NCBI GenBank assembly: GCA_022496205.1
Contig: WTXD01000003.1
Location: forward strand, 496,001 to 560,000
Source: Gloeopeniophorella convolvens
Lineage: Eukaryota; Basidiomycota; Agaricomycetes; Russulales
Length of the DNA stretch: 64,000 bases
Direction of reading: 5' to 3'
In this document: in pieces, positions 1 to 12,134 of the stretch
Numbering within the stretch: the stretch's first letter is position 1
How the letters are laid out: every line of letters starts with the position of its first letter
The notes under the pieces: model-generated
Database searches by the model: none
What the model was told of the DNA's origin: nothing
What the model saw: only the letters and a program-made list of their open reading frames with translations
Program-made: the position numbers and the translations under genes

Positions 1-30
1 GGGTCACCGCCATTGATAGGATAAACTTAC

Positions 31-672
31 AAGCAAGTATTGCCGCACCCTGCTTCCAACGTGCTTTACGAATCTCCCAAGAGTAACGGGGTTTCGCGCG
101 GGGGTCTGATCCCTGAGCTGGACCTGCTGTTCGGAAGTTTGATAACCCGGCCACTTTAGTGTTTACTGTGAGTTGGATGAGCGCGAGTTAGTCATATGAA
201 GACTCACGCTTATGCGGATCTTTGTAGTAGATCTGTCGCCGAGCGGGGCCGGCGCATCGCCGTCGCGCAATGCGATTTGGCCTGAGGCAGCATTGGCGAC
301 AGGCACTCCCAGTACTCCGTCTAGATTGACAAAGAACACCGGTATGTGGAGCTGGGCTTGCTCTACATACCGGCGCCAGTCTCCTTGGCCTTGAGGCGAC
401 CACAGCTGCTGAGGCACCACGGTGCCTCCGCGCCTGATGGCGTAGTCTAAAAGCCAAGCATGTCGACCGCCTCCGACGTGGTGAGCACGGCAGTGGGGCA
501 TTTGAGGATCGGCAACGAAGAAAGCACCAGGCCAGGTGCTGACTCCAAAAGCCTGGACCCTCTTGGGGTCAACTTTGAAGAGGTAGGCGAGGTAAATCTC
601 AGCCACCTGTGGATTGAAGGTGTATGAGATGTACCCATCGACGCGCACATCGGGAGCGGAGCGGGTGGTCAT
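31..672 (-). CDS. WPGY-family protein, copy A (3' end beyond window edge)
   Basis: I do not recognise a characterised family. The gene is placed by homology to three other genes in this window (9858-11255, 29298-30207 and 32085-33041). Exon 1 runs from the ATG at 672 to 208 (155 codons). A 54-base intron (207-154, GTGAGT...AAAG) follows, then exon 2 at 153-31 (41 codons), which opens with the W-P-G-Y motif. A GTAAGT donor at 30-25 shows that the gene continues past the left edge. Shared features with copies C and D are an N-terminal V-D-G-Y-I-S, a Y-L-F-K segment, an L-D-Y strand, then P-V-F-F followed by G-V-P, and finally I-R-I-S before W-P-G-Y. There is no signal peptide or membrane segment. 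The likely fold is a compact globular domain of about 250 residues. The function is unknown. Confidence 0.7.
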
Positions 673-1979
673 CTCTAACGCCTTGTTAGATAAGAGAAGT
701 AGTAGGCAATAAAAGCTGACGTTGGTACTTTGAGTATGACGAAGGTTTGTGAATGGGAGTGTGTCGAGTGGGTTGGGCGGGGCGAATTGTGATATGGAGA
801 GGTGTCGACTCGCGGCCTTGAAATAGTCCGTTCGCCAGCGTTTGTCCCAGGCTCAGCATCTGTACATAGAGGTAGGGAGCAGTCAGAAAAAGCACGAGGA
901 ACCTGACTCGGGAGGCGGCGCCAGAATCCTGACAGCAGGACAGACGAGTACCATGTCCAAGGAGTAGGCTTGAGCACCGGCGTTCCACAGCACACCAGCA
1001 ATGAGTATCCTAAGACACGTTTTCCGAGCATCAGACATCGCCCGAGCGGGGGCGGCGCTCGTCGGCAAAGGATGCGGACAGAGTCATCGTAGCAGGAGAT
1101 CTGGCATAGTGAGATCGGAACGACGACGACGAGTCATGGCCGGACATAATTCCCATTGAGGGAACGAGATTCGTACGGGTGTATGAGCTAAATTGGACGC
1201 CGATCCGCTGGTTGAGAAACAGCCGGGCAGCACTCAACAGACACTTAACTCAGGGACACCCCTTGGGGGCCCCGACCGCTGCTTTCTACGCTTGATTGCT
1301 ATCCGCGGAATTGGTTCTAGATACAGTGTCGAATAAACTTGTCATTTGGATGACGATGCGGTGGAGATTGCTGCCAGAAAAGTGAATAGGATGGACTACG
1401 TCGAGATTCAAGGCTGCGCTGTAATTGAGACAATGACGGGAATGGAGCTGAGAAACTTCAGCGGGGTTCCCAAAGCTCTCCTAGGTTGGTAATTCGGATC
1501 ACTGCCAATGAGGGGTTCGATCTCCCGGGACAGACAACTGTGGATCTCGGGTCCAACCCGCTACTAGGGTCGGAGAAAGCGTGGTGTGTTCGTCCGGTCC
1601 AACGCCCGCGTTTATGAAGTTCCCAGCCATTTATCCTTCATGCAATCAGCACAAGACACACATAAGCCTGCTACATGAAGATGGTCGCACGAAAGTGGGG
1701 TAGACGTGGTTGTTGGTTGTTGATTGTTGAGTCAGTGCCACAGTTCAGGGCAGCCTCAGTTATTGCGCTTTGGAGAAGGTTCAAGCAAAGCAGGAAGAGT
1801 GGGCAGTGAAGGCCAAGGGTGATCAATCAGGAAAGCTATGAGAAAGTCAGGTCAGAGCGACAGATCTGTCCCGTTCGTGCACAGCTCTGCAATCCAAGGA
1901 TGATCAAGTTGAAGAAGGACAAGCGCTGGCCGCGACTTGGCCGCGACAGCGCGTTTAGCGCCCTGATAGCTCACGTAAT
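673..1979. other. intergenic, no gene recognised
   Basis: About 1.3 kb between WPGY copy A and the condensin promoter. Short open frames here (for example 675-1031 on the minus strand) have no family signature and no convincing splice sites. I see no tRNA or repeat. Confidence 0.5.
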
Positions 1980-2057
1980 GGTACCAGTATGGTACCTCGT
2001 GGTAATATCACGTGGAACGGCCCACGCGTCGCGACGCGTACTGTCACGCGCGTGACA
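1980..2057. promoter_or_regulatory. palindrome cluster with MCB-like ACGCGT sites upstream of condensin gene
   Basis: Three inverted-repeat units lie 69-146 bases before the condensin ATG. They are GGTACC at 1980-1985 and 1991-1996, a perfect 16-base palindrome at 2024-2039 containing ACGCGT twice, and a second perfect 16-base palindrome at 2042-2057 (centre CACGCGCGTG). ACGCGT is the MluI cell-cycle box bound by MBF/DSC1 in ascomycete yeasts to drive G1/S genes. Use of this site by this fungus is inferred. Confidence 0.5.
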
Positions 2058-2125
2058 ATCGTGTTTCGGGGCGTTACACGCCTTGGTTGCGCCTTGGAGC
2101 GTAAGTCTGCATCGTCTCGACATCC

Positions 2126-5032
2126 ATGGCGCCTTCTCGCCCAGCTCGCTCTTCTCGCGCTCAGATGTCACTTTATGCGGATGAATCTTCTGGCGAGAGC
2201 GACACTGAGCACACACCACGTCAACATGGCAAAGCCCAGGCCCTCCGTAAACGTCTCAGCGACCTCCAAGACAAAAGCTTTGGCGATGATTCTAATACTG
2301 GTCGAGCTCCGCTCAAGGCGGTGAATATCAACGATGATGCTGCGGAGAAACGAAGAAGGAGAAAGAGCGCCAAGGCCCCTCCTGGTCATGCGGAGGCCGG
2401 TCCGTCGACTGGCGGAGGACAAGGCGGCACAGACGAAGGCGCGCAGCAGGCGCATTCCAGACACAAGCAAGCATTGAAGTCCACTATCGTTGAGACGCCT
2501 GTGATTGATGTTCCCCTTGACATTCGAAACTCCAATTACGAGGAATGGATGAAGATGGCAATGGACAACGTGCGTTCCTTGTCACTGCGGATAAGCTAGT
2601 TGGCTTACCACGTCCTCCGATTACAGAAAATCAACGCGAATAACTCGTGGAGCTTCGCGCTGATTGATTACTTTCATGACATGTCTCTCCTACGAAACAA
2701 TGGCGACAACTCTATTAACTTCCAACGTGCCTCCAGTACGCTGGACGGCTGCGTGAAGATCTGGACGAGTCGCGTCGATAGTGTCGGCACGGAGACCGGC
2801 AAGCTTCTCAGCAATCTCGCATCGGATGGACGAGAAGCAGAGTACGAAGACCCAACCTCCGATAATCCAGACTCCCAAGAGCCATCTCAGAAGAAGCGCA
2901 AATCACACAGGTCTGAGTCTACCTTGGCCAAGAACGCAGCCCAACTGAAGAGCAAGAAGTTCGATTTGGAGTTCAGCGTCGACCCCCTCTTCAGAAAGAC
3001 TTGCGAGGATTTCGATGAGGGCGGCGCGCACGGCCTGCTCATGAACCACCTGAGCTTGGGCGTCGGCAGTGAAGGTGCCTTGCGCGTTATCTTTGATGCG
3101 AGTGACTCCATGGGGAAGGACGGCGAAGATGAAGACCTAGTCGAGCCTCAAGACGAGGTGGATCTGAGCATGCTTCGCAGTGCGAACGACTTATTTCTTT
3201 CCTTGAGCCACACCTAACTTAGTCACAACAGGTGAATTTTTTGCGGACCTAGATGTCCTCGACCAAAAGGCCATCTCGCATTCGTTAGAAGGCTTCTCGT
3301 TCTCCAAAGATACCTGGGCTCTTGACGAAGCTGCTCTGTTCCGCGATGATACACCTCGAGTCCATGACGGCAACGACGACGAAGATAATGACACTGGTGG
3401 CTTCGAGCCTGGGCCGAGTGGCGAGGTGGCCGCTGCTGGCGATTCCACTGTCCCAGAAGAAGATTTCTTCATGGGTGATCAGGCCGCTGGCGATAACTAT
3501 ATGGGGGATGACATGAGCCCCGGGGACTATGGCGACGATGGTGAAAACGGGTCAGCAGATGCTCAGGCCGGCCATCGCCCCACCGGTGGCGATGGAGGAC
3601 GTCTCGTACCCTTCGACCCTCACCGTGCCCCCAATGAGCGCGCCCTTATCATGGCCATGACCGACGCCGACGGGGAGGGTGGAATGCTCGACTACTTTGA
3701 CCAGTCCGTTCTCAAGAATTGGGCCGGACCTGAGCACTGGAAATTACGCAAGGCCGTACGGAGACGTTCGTGTTTCATCTCCACGTTGGCGTGCCGTTCA
3801 CTGACAGCAATGTTCTGCAGCCGAAGCCACTGAAGCTGCTGCTGCTACTAAGCCCAGGAGAGAAAGGAAGGAGGCGTTTAAAATCGATTTCCTATCTCCG
3901 GCCGAGAAAGATGCGAAGCAGACCGTCAAGGAACTCTTCGCACCAGTAACTCGGGGCGCGGGCGTTACGCTGCCCAAGAACTCTTCCAAGCGAGTTTCGA
4001 AAGGCAAGAAAGGAAAGGGCAAAGAAAAACAAAGCGAACACACCCTCCCAGATGACATGCATTTCTCGAGCCGGCAGCTGGTGACCTTATTCCTGAAACC
4101 CAAGTTCTCTGTAAGCGCCATGTTAGTGTCGCTATCGGGCGCCAGTTGAGCCACTTGTGCAGTTGAAAATGCGCGGTCAACGTGCTCCACTCAACGAGAA
4201 TGGTGACGGCGAAGTTGACGAAAATTTCTGGGCGCAAGCAGCAGCGGATCAAGCAGCTGGGCGCGCAGGTGAAGATGGCGACGAAGGTGCGATTTCCCGC
4301 GCCCATGCCTGCGTGTTTATTTTCTCATCCGTACATATTATCTCATGCCAGCTGGCAACGGGAGCGCTATTCCATTCAACACGCAGTTTTTCCACGACGA
4401 CGACGACGACGATGGCCCTGGCTTCGATGACGGCTTTGATGGTGACCTTCCGCCGACCGCGGAACCAGGGGAGCAGGATTTGCTGGCAGAGACCCAGGGG
4501 AAGACAAGACGCGTCCGTCCAGAATTTGTCAACTATACGAAGCGCGCGAAGCGGGTCGACGTACGGAAGCTGAAAGAGAACATATGGAAGGGCCTCAAGA
4601 TCGCTGTGCCTGAGCCAAAGACCGATGACGCAGATACAATGGTGCGTGTCGTCGAATTGAGTTTACCCCATCTGATCATACTCGCCCTCTCTGATAGGAC
4701 GTTGACGACGACGAGCCGCCCGCCACCGACCCAGGGGAGGCACGTGTGTTCGACGAAGTGATCGCGGGGTTGCAGCGTTCATACCCTGAAGATAAGCTCG
4801 CAGAGATCAGCACGAGTTTCTGTTTCATCTGCCTCCTGCACCTGGCAAATGAACGTGGACTGAAACTCGAGACTGGCGACGCCCCGCCCCCCGTCGTTCC
4901 GGACGCTGAGAACGACAAGGTGGGCAACATCTGGAGCTTGAAGGTAAGCGAAATACGTGTGGCGCACTTAGGCTTTGGAGCTAACGGAATCACAAGGTGT
5001 ACCGGGACTTGAATGCTACCCCAGGGGCCTAG
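2126..5032 (+). CDS. BRN1: condensin complex subunit 2 (Brn1/CAP-H kleisin)
   Basis: Kleisin subunit that should bridge the SMC2-SMC4 heads in the condensin ring, needed for mitotic chromosome compaction. The diagnostic piece opens exon 2: K-I-N-A-N-N-S-W followed by I-D-Y-F-H-D-M, matching the Brn1/CAP-H N-terminal helix that contacts the SMC coiled coil. Later landmarks are E-F-F-A-D-L-D-V-L-D, an acidic linker, N-W-A-G-P-E-H-W-K, and a C-terminal winged-helix-like part. Exons by translation: 2126-2569, 2627-3179, 3232 to about 3770, 3821-4110, 4163-4286, 4352-4641, 4698-4943 and 4997-5032 (stop TAG). The third donor is ambiguous: GT at 3756 gives the wrong phase, and GT dinucleotides near 3770-3776 restore frame. 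Length is about 820 residues, usual for the family. The promoter carries MCB-like palindromes. Confidence 0.93.
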
Positions 5033-5459
5033 CGAACGGTGGCGTTGACGTTTGTCCACTTCTTTATTATTCGTGTCACCTGTTTCCGATCTCACATCCG
5101 TCGATACTTGGTCCATTGTCCGGTTTACTGCTCATTGTTGTTGCATGTCATCTTGAGTTATTGTCGTTTAGAGGGAGCATAATATCATAGTGTATTAATT
5201 CCTTCTTACTAAGTAGACATAGGTTGTGTATGAATGGTAATGTGAGCATGTGGGTTGGAGACGAGTGGCAAGTAGAAGCAACAACAGTCAATGTGAAGTG
5301 ATACAGTCAGAGTGCACGATAAAGCTACAAGGCAGACTAGAGATACAACTTTAATCAAACCAGCAGGCGAACACGACGAACCCAAGGAATTGAGGAGATA
5401 CTACAGAGGAATATTGATGATGGAAACGCGCTTGGCTCTAGGGTATCTTCACTGACGCT

Positions 5460-5852
5460 TCAGCGGAACTTGGCCTTCCACGCCGCCCAGGTAGCGTCGA
5501 AGCGCTTGCCACCCCTGCGGGAAGAGAGTTCGCTGAATTCGTCGTATGCCTTCGGGGGAAGCTCGAGGATGTCATGGGGGATGGTGCAGACGTCGTCGTC
5601 AGGGAAGACGGCGAGGAGATCGTTGGAGTCGATGCGTGCGCAAGGCGCGTCTGACGCGAGGAATGTGCGCTCGCCGGATGGGGTGAAGGTGTACACGTCC
5701 AGGTAGCGCTCGGACTGATCGTGGGGGCGCGACGCTGAGAAAGTGTGTCAAGATCGGACAAGCTAATTGGAAGCGGTGATCGGATGCTTACCTTGGACGA
5801 CAGTGACCCGGCGCTGAACAAGAGCAACTGCGACAGATCCGTAGCTTAACAT
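5460..5852 (-). CDS. small uncharacterised protein (111 aa)
   Basis: Two exons, 5852-5792 and 5734-5460, joined across an intron of 57 bases (GTAAGC...TCAG, phase 1), encode 111 residues ending in W-K-A-K-F-R. The N-terminal 20 residues are mildly hydrophobic (V-A-V-A-L-V) but carry two arginines, so a short mitochondrial presequence is possible and a secretory signal is not convincing. The rest is soluble and acidic, with the V-F-P-D-D-D-V patch about two thirds along. Clean splicing, good codon use and a tail-to-tail position 428 bases from the condensin stop support a real gene. I do not recognise the family. A CACGTG palindrome lies 258 bases upstream at 6108-6117. Confidence 0.6.
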
Positions 5853-8800
5853 GGCTGGTTTTAGGCAGTGGATGGAGGGATAATAGATGGAGGGATGCAG
5901 AGACAATTGAGGCTCGAGCGTGGAGTCCGAGGCGGGTGCAAACAAAACGCGCAAGGGCAAAGGGGCGCGGTTGATACGATGCAGAGGGCAACCGCACGCC
6001 GTCGACTTTAAACTATTCCCATGTTTATTGTTCTGCTCGTATTCGTGAAAGAAGCGACCGTATGTGCCGAACACAATAAAACGGCACAAAAAGAGTTCAA
6101 GGGAGCGGTCACGTGACGCTCGAATACAAGGCAATCAGAACGGGAACAGAACATACCGTCTATTGTCTACTGCCCCGATGCGGCGAGAACTTTGTCGGGG
6201 CCATGTCGCGTGCCCACCTCGCGTGCAAGGGCAGACAATACGCGTTATAATCCCATATAAGCTAGATTTCTTCTCCAAGAAGCACGGACTCCTACCTTGA
6301 CCCGTGGCAGACGTTGTACGGTCTCAGGAGTGTTCAATCAAGGTGCGTCGGCATCCGAGCGGCGGCTTGGCCTCCCGGCGGAGGAGTGAAGCGGACCAGA
6401 AACATGTTTTATTCCAGTTGGATCATGAGTCAACATTCCCTGTCAACATGCGAAGCAGATGGTCGACGCGCACGTACCAGACTTCAATCGGCCCCCGGAC
6501 CTCATCATCATCATACAGAGCAAGCGGTGCCAACAAGAACGTGATTGCGATTCGAATTCACAGCGCAACCCCTGCGGAGACGTGATGTAGTTGGTCTTCA
6601 CAGCCTGCGGCCCGTCGCGTGCTGAGGTGTGGGAGGAAGGTGGGGGCGCTCTCAGGGCGGGTCGAGATGGGGTCGAGAGGTACGCCCGACTTGTACCTGA
6701 GCGGGGGTCCTGACAGCGAGCGCGGCACAGCGAGCCCATCCAGCTGCCGTCATATCTGCGCTCGCCCTAGAGGCAATCAGGCATCGGATAGGCTCGGCGC
6801 GAATGACAGATGATTCGATGATGGATGGGGATAGACGCGATGCGTCAGAAATGCATACGTGCTGATCGACTCACGTCCCCCCCGCTTCAGATGGCAATAC
6901 CTGGTCTCCGACTGGTAGCCATGGGTACTACCTCGGCCAAGACGGGTCAGTCTCCATGTAAGGCCCCAGGCTCCGTAACGCCACTCGCCCCCAACGATCA
7001 ATGAGTGGTGCGTGGGTGATACCAACGCAGGTCATCTGCATCAGACCCTGAGTCCGCAGCCCGGGAGATGATTCCGAAAGGCTACACCTGGCACGCAACG
7101 CGCTGCGGCACAGCTCGGCGATAGCCCGCCCAGAAACCACTACGGCGCGGCAGCCCAAGTGAAGCAGCCCGCAACGATTCATTTCGTGTGTGAGAGGGTG
7201 CCAAAGGAAGGCCGTGTCGGCAGCCAAGGTCCGGAACGCGGTCCCGGGTGCGCGGTGCTGGAAGACGGTGCGAGGATGATGCAGACGCCTTGGATGTCTG
7301 CTCGCTATCTCCGCCTGGGTAGCCGGCCCCTCGCGCGTGTGCCAGGTGCCGCGGCAGGAAACTCACATGGACGAAGGCGGATCCCCTGCTCGGCGCGGAA
7401 GCCCAGTCAATCAAGCCACCTACAGCCCAGCTGGCTCGGTAGCTCGGCGTGGGCGCAAAATTCGCGCAATCCGTGTGCATGGTCTCGGCCCAAGCCAGTG
7501 CGCAACACGAGGTTCAGAATACTGATAGCCACGGCGAACAGCCGTGTCGTGGACGTCTACCTGGTTTTGGTCAGAAGCGCGGCGGAGGCGTTCTTGGGAG
7601 CGCATCACGTCACACGATGCGCGCCGGTTACAATAGACTCAACGCGCGTGCGTGCAGCGTCCGTATCCCGAGAACGCGGAGAATCGGCGTGGCAGAGAGG
7701 CGGCTGGAGCCTCCGACGAGCTCGCATGCCATTGGGCTCAAGTTAGCAAGTCGACACCGCATCGCCAGGGCACGCGGCGACAGGCGCGGAGCACGGGGGC
7801 GTCCGAGGCGATGACCTTCTACCATTTGGGATGCAAGAAGTCCAGGGACGAGCCGCCACGCTGAGGTCACTGGGAATGTGTGCCGTAAGCGTTATGGGAG
7901 GGGGAGCGACCTACAACAGCCTCGTACAGTCGTCCGCGGCAGGCACCGCACGATTCGCCCAATCAACGCGCCCCACCGCTGGCCGCTTTGGGTATACAAC
8001 ACGCGGGGGGGAGGGGCAGTGTTGTCGGGGTGTCGGGCTTCGCCGCGTGACGACGGAAGTTGGCGGCAGAACACGTCCGTGCGCCCGCCAAAGGCCGAGT
8101 CCGAGTCGTCCGGCCGGTGTGCGTGGTGCCATTCGCGCTGTTGGCACGATTCGAAGCTGGCACCGCGGTGGCACGACGCCGCAGCGTGCCGGCTGGCGTT
8201 GGCACCGATCGGCTCGCCCGCGGCGTGCCGCGGCGGGTGCCAGTCGTGCCATGAGGCCCTGGGGAGCCAGCGCCAGGGGAACGGTGGATGCATGTCACCC
8301 CTCGCAATCAGCCGCGCGCGAAATGGAACCACCGCACGAGACGCACATCACGGACGCCGATCAGCCACGCGGGGGGCCCGTACGCACCGCCGCCTACATG
8401 CACGCTCTCATGGCACCTGCGGGCAGACGCCCGCCGCCACCGTGCGACTCCGGGTCGAGGCGGGCCCACTGTCCAGGCCCGCCTTGCGCGCGCGGGCCCG
8501 TCCGCGCGGGTGCGCCACCGCGGCCGGTGCGAACGTCCGGGGGAGTTGCGCTTTGCGTCCGACACGCGCGCGCGCGCACCGGGTCGGCCCCGACTGTGGG
8601 AGCGCAAGGCGGTGAGAGCACAGGCCAGTACAGCGCGGTGCCGCCGCGATTGGGCTGCATGCACGTCTGTACCCACCCTTAATTCATATTCGCCGCGCGT
8701 CAATGTTCCATCTTGTCTATATACCCTCCTCGTTCCCTCCTTCGAATCGCATCGGCGGCCTTCTGCGCGCCCGCGCCGCTGCGCGCGTGCACTGCGCGGC

Positions 8801-9857
8801 TACACACGTCTCGGAGTTGGTGCGAGCGTGAAATTGAGGCAATGTACTGTATGCGTTTCGAAGGTGCTGTCGGCGCGGCGTGATGAATTGAGCTCCGCGG
8901 CTCCGGCTGGAAGGACGAGGGGGAGCGAGCGACAAGGGATCGCGATCGCACGCGGCGCCGATTGCGGTAAGCGGAAGTAATGACTCCGATCGAGACTCGA
9001 ATCGCCCAGTGCGTGCGGCGGAGCCTAATGATCTCGCGATAAGATCCCTCCGCACCGCCTGCTGCCCCTGGGGGCTGGCACAAGTGTGCACGGCCGTAAG
9101 GGCGTGCTTGTCGCACGCACCGGGCAGTGCCCAATGTAGGGCCTTGCACAGCGCGAAATTCTACAAGGAAAACACCCCTTCTTGCGGCGCACGCTTGGGG
9201 CCTGATTGGGCTGTGGGCGGTCCGACAGCCCCGGCGATGGGCCCGGGAGCGTTGTCGATGGCAAGTCGATAAGTCGATGACGCGTCCCGCTATGGGCCAC
9301 CGGCCTCGCCACACGAAACGCGTCGGCGGAGCCACGTATGCACTGGGACGCATCGGGGTAATACGTGTTTCCAGCTACAGTATTTGTAGCAAGGCGATCC
9401 ATAACTTGAGCACAATACGGGGCGCTTGCATAACCATCGGCGGCTGGATGCCATCCGTCCCGAAGCCGTGTTTGACTTAGGGAGTCTAGCGCGGGGAATC
9501 GTCCATCGGATAAGCGGCATCACAGATGCGTCAATTGTGATAGGAGAAGCAATCTTTGCATTTATAACTTCTTCGGCAGCGTGAATACAGACTCAACAAC
9601 GTAAAGCTCCAACGATTGCGCGATCGCTACACAGACTCGAGGCACAGTTAGACACAGGTGATATGTGACAGTTACCCGAAATGGAGATAAGCAGGTGGGG
9701 GCAACCGACAGCGACAGTGGCGGTGTATATACATACAAACAAGCTGAGGTGGGACTAAAGTTAGCATGCTAGAATAGTGCGAGCGAGTGAGGGTAGGGGT
9801 CCAAGAAACGTAAAGCAGGCGTGAAAGGGTAAAGAAAATCGCGTGACGACGCTCGAA
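5853..9857. other. gene-poor, CpG-dense intergenic region
   Basis: Four kilobases without a recognisable gene apart from the E-box at 6108. From about 7000 to 9300 the sequence is very GC- and CpG-rich, with alternating CG near 8560, and stop codons are rare in all six frames. Long open frames therefore overlap on both strands (for example 7831-8682 plus and 8700-9353 minus). Their translations are arginine/alanine/proline-rich, lack any family motif and disagree between frames, so I treat them as chance. I see no transposase, reverse transcriptase or terminal repeats. Confidence 0.5.
6108..6117. promoter_or_regulatory. GTCACGTGAC palindrome (bHLH/Cbf1-type site)
   Basis: A perfect 10-base palindrome centred on CACGTG, about 260 bases upstream of the small gene read leftwards from 5852. 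The core matches the Cbf1/USF-type E-box and recurs near several other promoters in this window. The assignment to this gene is inferred from position only. Confidence 0.4.
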
Positions 9858-11255
9858 TCATGAGCGCGGGCGGACCATTTGGAGTTGCGCCTGCCAGGAG
9901 CCTTTCGACACATGGTCGAGTCGCACAAGCACCAAGTCAAAAACATCGATCTTGTGAGGCCCCACAGCCCAAGCAGCGTCACCATCCTCTTCCATTGGAC
10001 GACCTTTGTGCTCCTGAAGGCAGCTCGTGAGATCATAAGTCATTATGACTCGATGGATTACAATACGTACAGTGATGAACCGGGCGACCGACTTGGCCAC
10101 GTTCTTCGCTAGCTTGGCGCGCGTGATGGGCCCAGGGGGGTTACGGAAGTCCCTTGTAGGGATTTGTCGGCTCCAGGGCTGGTAGCCTGGCCACTACAAT
10201 TCGCGCAACGTTAGTGTCAGATCATTTGCAAATATGCTGCCGCAGAAAGAAGGGCTGCGGATGGCAAAACTCACATTGATCCGGACAGAGATAGAGGGCC
10301 CACGCTCCTGAAACATGGGTTCATCGCGGGATACTAGCCGTGCGAAGCGGCCGTGCATGGCGTCTTTCAGAGGGATCCCTTCTTCATCAGGCTTCTGCAT
10401 GTAGAAGTGGATGGATGGCTCGAGGTTGACTTCGTCGACGTAGCGGCGCCTGTCGCTCGACGTGTGGGGCTTATATCGCTTCTGTGGCACCATAGGTCCA
10501 CGGCGGGATTCGCTCAAAGGAAGGAAGTGGTCGGGTTCCGGGGACGACTTCTGTTGGTGGCGGAACGTCAAGCTGATGCTACCCTGAAGGGAAGAAGGGT
10601 AGATTGGTGAACTTACGGGCTTGGGAGCGGGCCATGGATGATGGTGAGTGACGAATGGAGAGACGGGTGTAGAAGAGGTGACAGAAGTAAAGGGATCGTT
10701 CCCCGGGGCGAGAATATTGGCGGGGGTAGGAGGTGTGAGATCCGCCAGGCTTGGCGAGGATATGTAGCCGGGGTGAGAGGGGGAGATGAAGCCCGGGGTA
10801 AGTGGTGTCGTGGAAACCGAGGAAGATGGCCCATATGGGTGGGGGTATGATGTGGCGACGGTGGTATCAATGTTAATAGAGGGTATACTGTTCGAAATTG
10901 TGTGCTCGTAGCCAAGATGGTCGTTGGCGTAAGGCAGCTCTCCGAGAGGCGGGTACGCGTTGACGTCGGAAGGAGACATGGTGTCCTGCCAAATGTCCTC
11001 AAGGAGAGGAGACGGGGACCACTGCGAATTAGGCAATAGTTGAGTGAGCTATAGCACGTCGGTGGAGCCAGAAAGCAATTACCTGCTGCGCATCTTGGCC
11101 TCCACCGACCTGGTATGAGTCATGTTCAGGCTGAACTTTGTTAGTGGCGGAACGAGGCAATAGACATAACAAACCACGCTTACCTCGGAAGACATGAAAA
11201 GAAGTGAGGACTGGTCGTTGTGGTATGGGTAGAGATATGGTTCACGGTTGGGCAT
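9858..11255 (-). CDS. WPGY-family protein, long form (copy B)
   Basis: Six exons on the minus strand give about 370 residues. The ATG at 11255 opens a 24-residue exon, followed by a 16-residue exon ending at a GTAATT donor. A 135-residue Ser/Pro/Thr-rich disordered exon follows, then a 103-residue exon, then the W-P-G-Y exon (phase 0 intron directly before the Trp), and a last exon ending V-R-P-R-S with the stop at 9860-9858. The conserved C-terminal half has I-H-F-Y-M, G-I-P-L, I-S-V-R-I-N, W-P-G-Y-Q-P-W, P-I-T-R-A-K-L, then W-A-V-G and G-S-W-Q-A-Q-L-Q-M. The same order occurs in copies A, C and D. The function is unknown. The low-complexity N terminus suggests a soluble, possibly regulatory protein. 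This copy looks the most intact and may be the conserved parent of the family. Confidence 0.8.
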
Positions 11256-12134
11256 GGTTAAGTAGGGCCGGAGAGAGCACGCTAATGTGGCGTAAGCGTG
11301 ATCGGAGGCAGGGTGCTAGTTGGCGGGAGGGAAAAGAGTAGAGGTGGAAGAGGGAGAGGGTGCGGAGGTTAAGAACGAGTCAGAGAGCGAGCACAGGTGT
11401 GGATGGCAGTGCGTCTGAGAAAGGATGGGGCGTTCAGCGGTCTTTTAAGGACACGAAGACGACGAAATGAGGGTACCGGTCAAGGCACACAGTCACAAAT
11501 AAAGCAGTTGCAGGAGGCAATTCAGAGGATCCCGGGGAGAGGGCGCGAGATCTATCGTATTAGGTCAGATCATTCGATCTAGACGTCCCTCCTCAAGCTC
11601 GGACTTTGGCCACCGTGGGGCGTAAACGTGTAAAATTTCAGGCGGTCATCATATTGACCAAGGTGCAGGAGCACGAGTAGATCGTATGGTGGGGAATAAT
11701 TGCATCCCAGTTGAGGAAATCATCATTAGAGGGCCCGTCCGAACGGCGCCCAACGCCGGGGGGGACGCAGCTCGCAGGTATATTGCAGGCGCCTAATCGC
11801 CGAGACGGTCGAACACGAGGGCGGTGAGGGGATGCGCTAGCGCGAAAAGGAAAGGGGAAAAAGGGAGAAAAACGAGGCGGAATACGGGCCGTGCCGTAGA
11901 GGGCAGGTGGGGACTGGGTGGGAGGGAGCGGGGGGACCAGCAGCACACAACGCCTCGGACGAGTCGACAGCCGGAGGGGGACCTGTGCAAAGAAGGGGCG
12001 GGCGCAAGCGGGCGCTCTAGTGCTGCAAATAGCATCTCCGCACACGTGACCCCTTCGCGGCGTGTCCGGCGCTTCCCCCGTCCTCCGCCAACGCGTCCGC
12101 CGCCACCCAAGTGGTTTCACCTGTGCGACTAGCC
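11256..12134. other. divergent promoter region between WPGY copy B and LEO1
   Basis: About 880 bases separating two divergent genes. The part near 11830-11990 is purine-rich on the plus strand. CACGTG lies at 12043-12048, 87 bases before the LEO1 ATG, and ACGCGT at about 12090. I see no gene here. Confidence 0.45.

Noticed and set aside
1440..1545. Possible tRNA B-box-like GGTTCGATCTC
   Set aside because: No A-box at the right distance and no acceptor-stem complementarity could be found.
7159..8980. Several open frames of 190-283 codons on both strands
   Set aside because: They overlap each other in all frames in a stop-poor CpG-rich stretch, have no family motif, and are biased to Arg/Ala/Pro as expected from composition.
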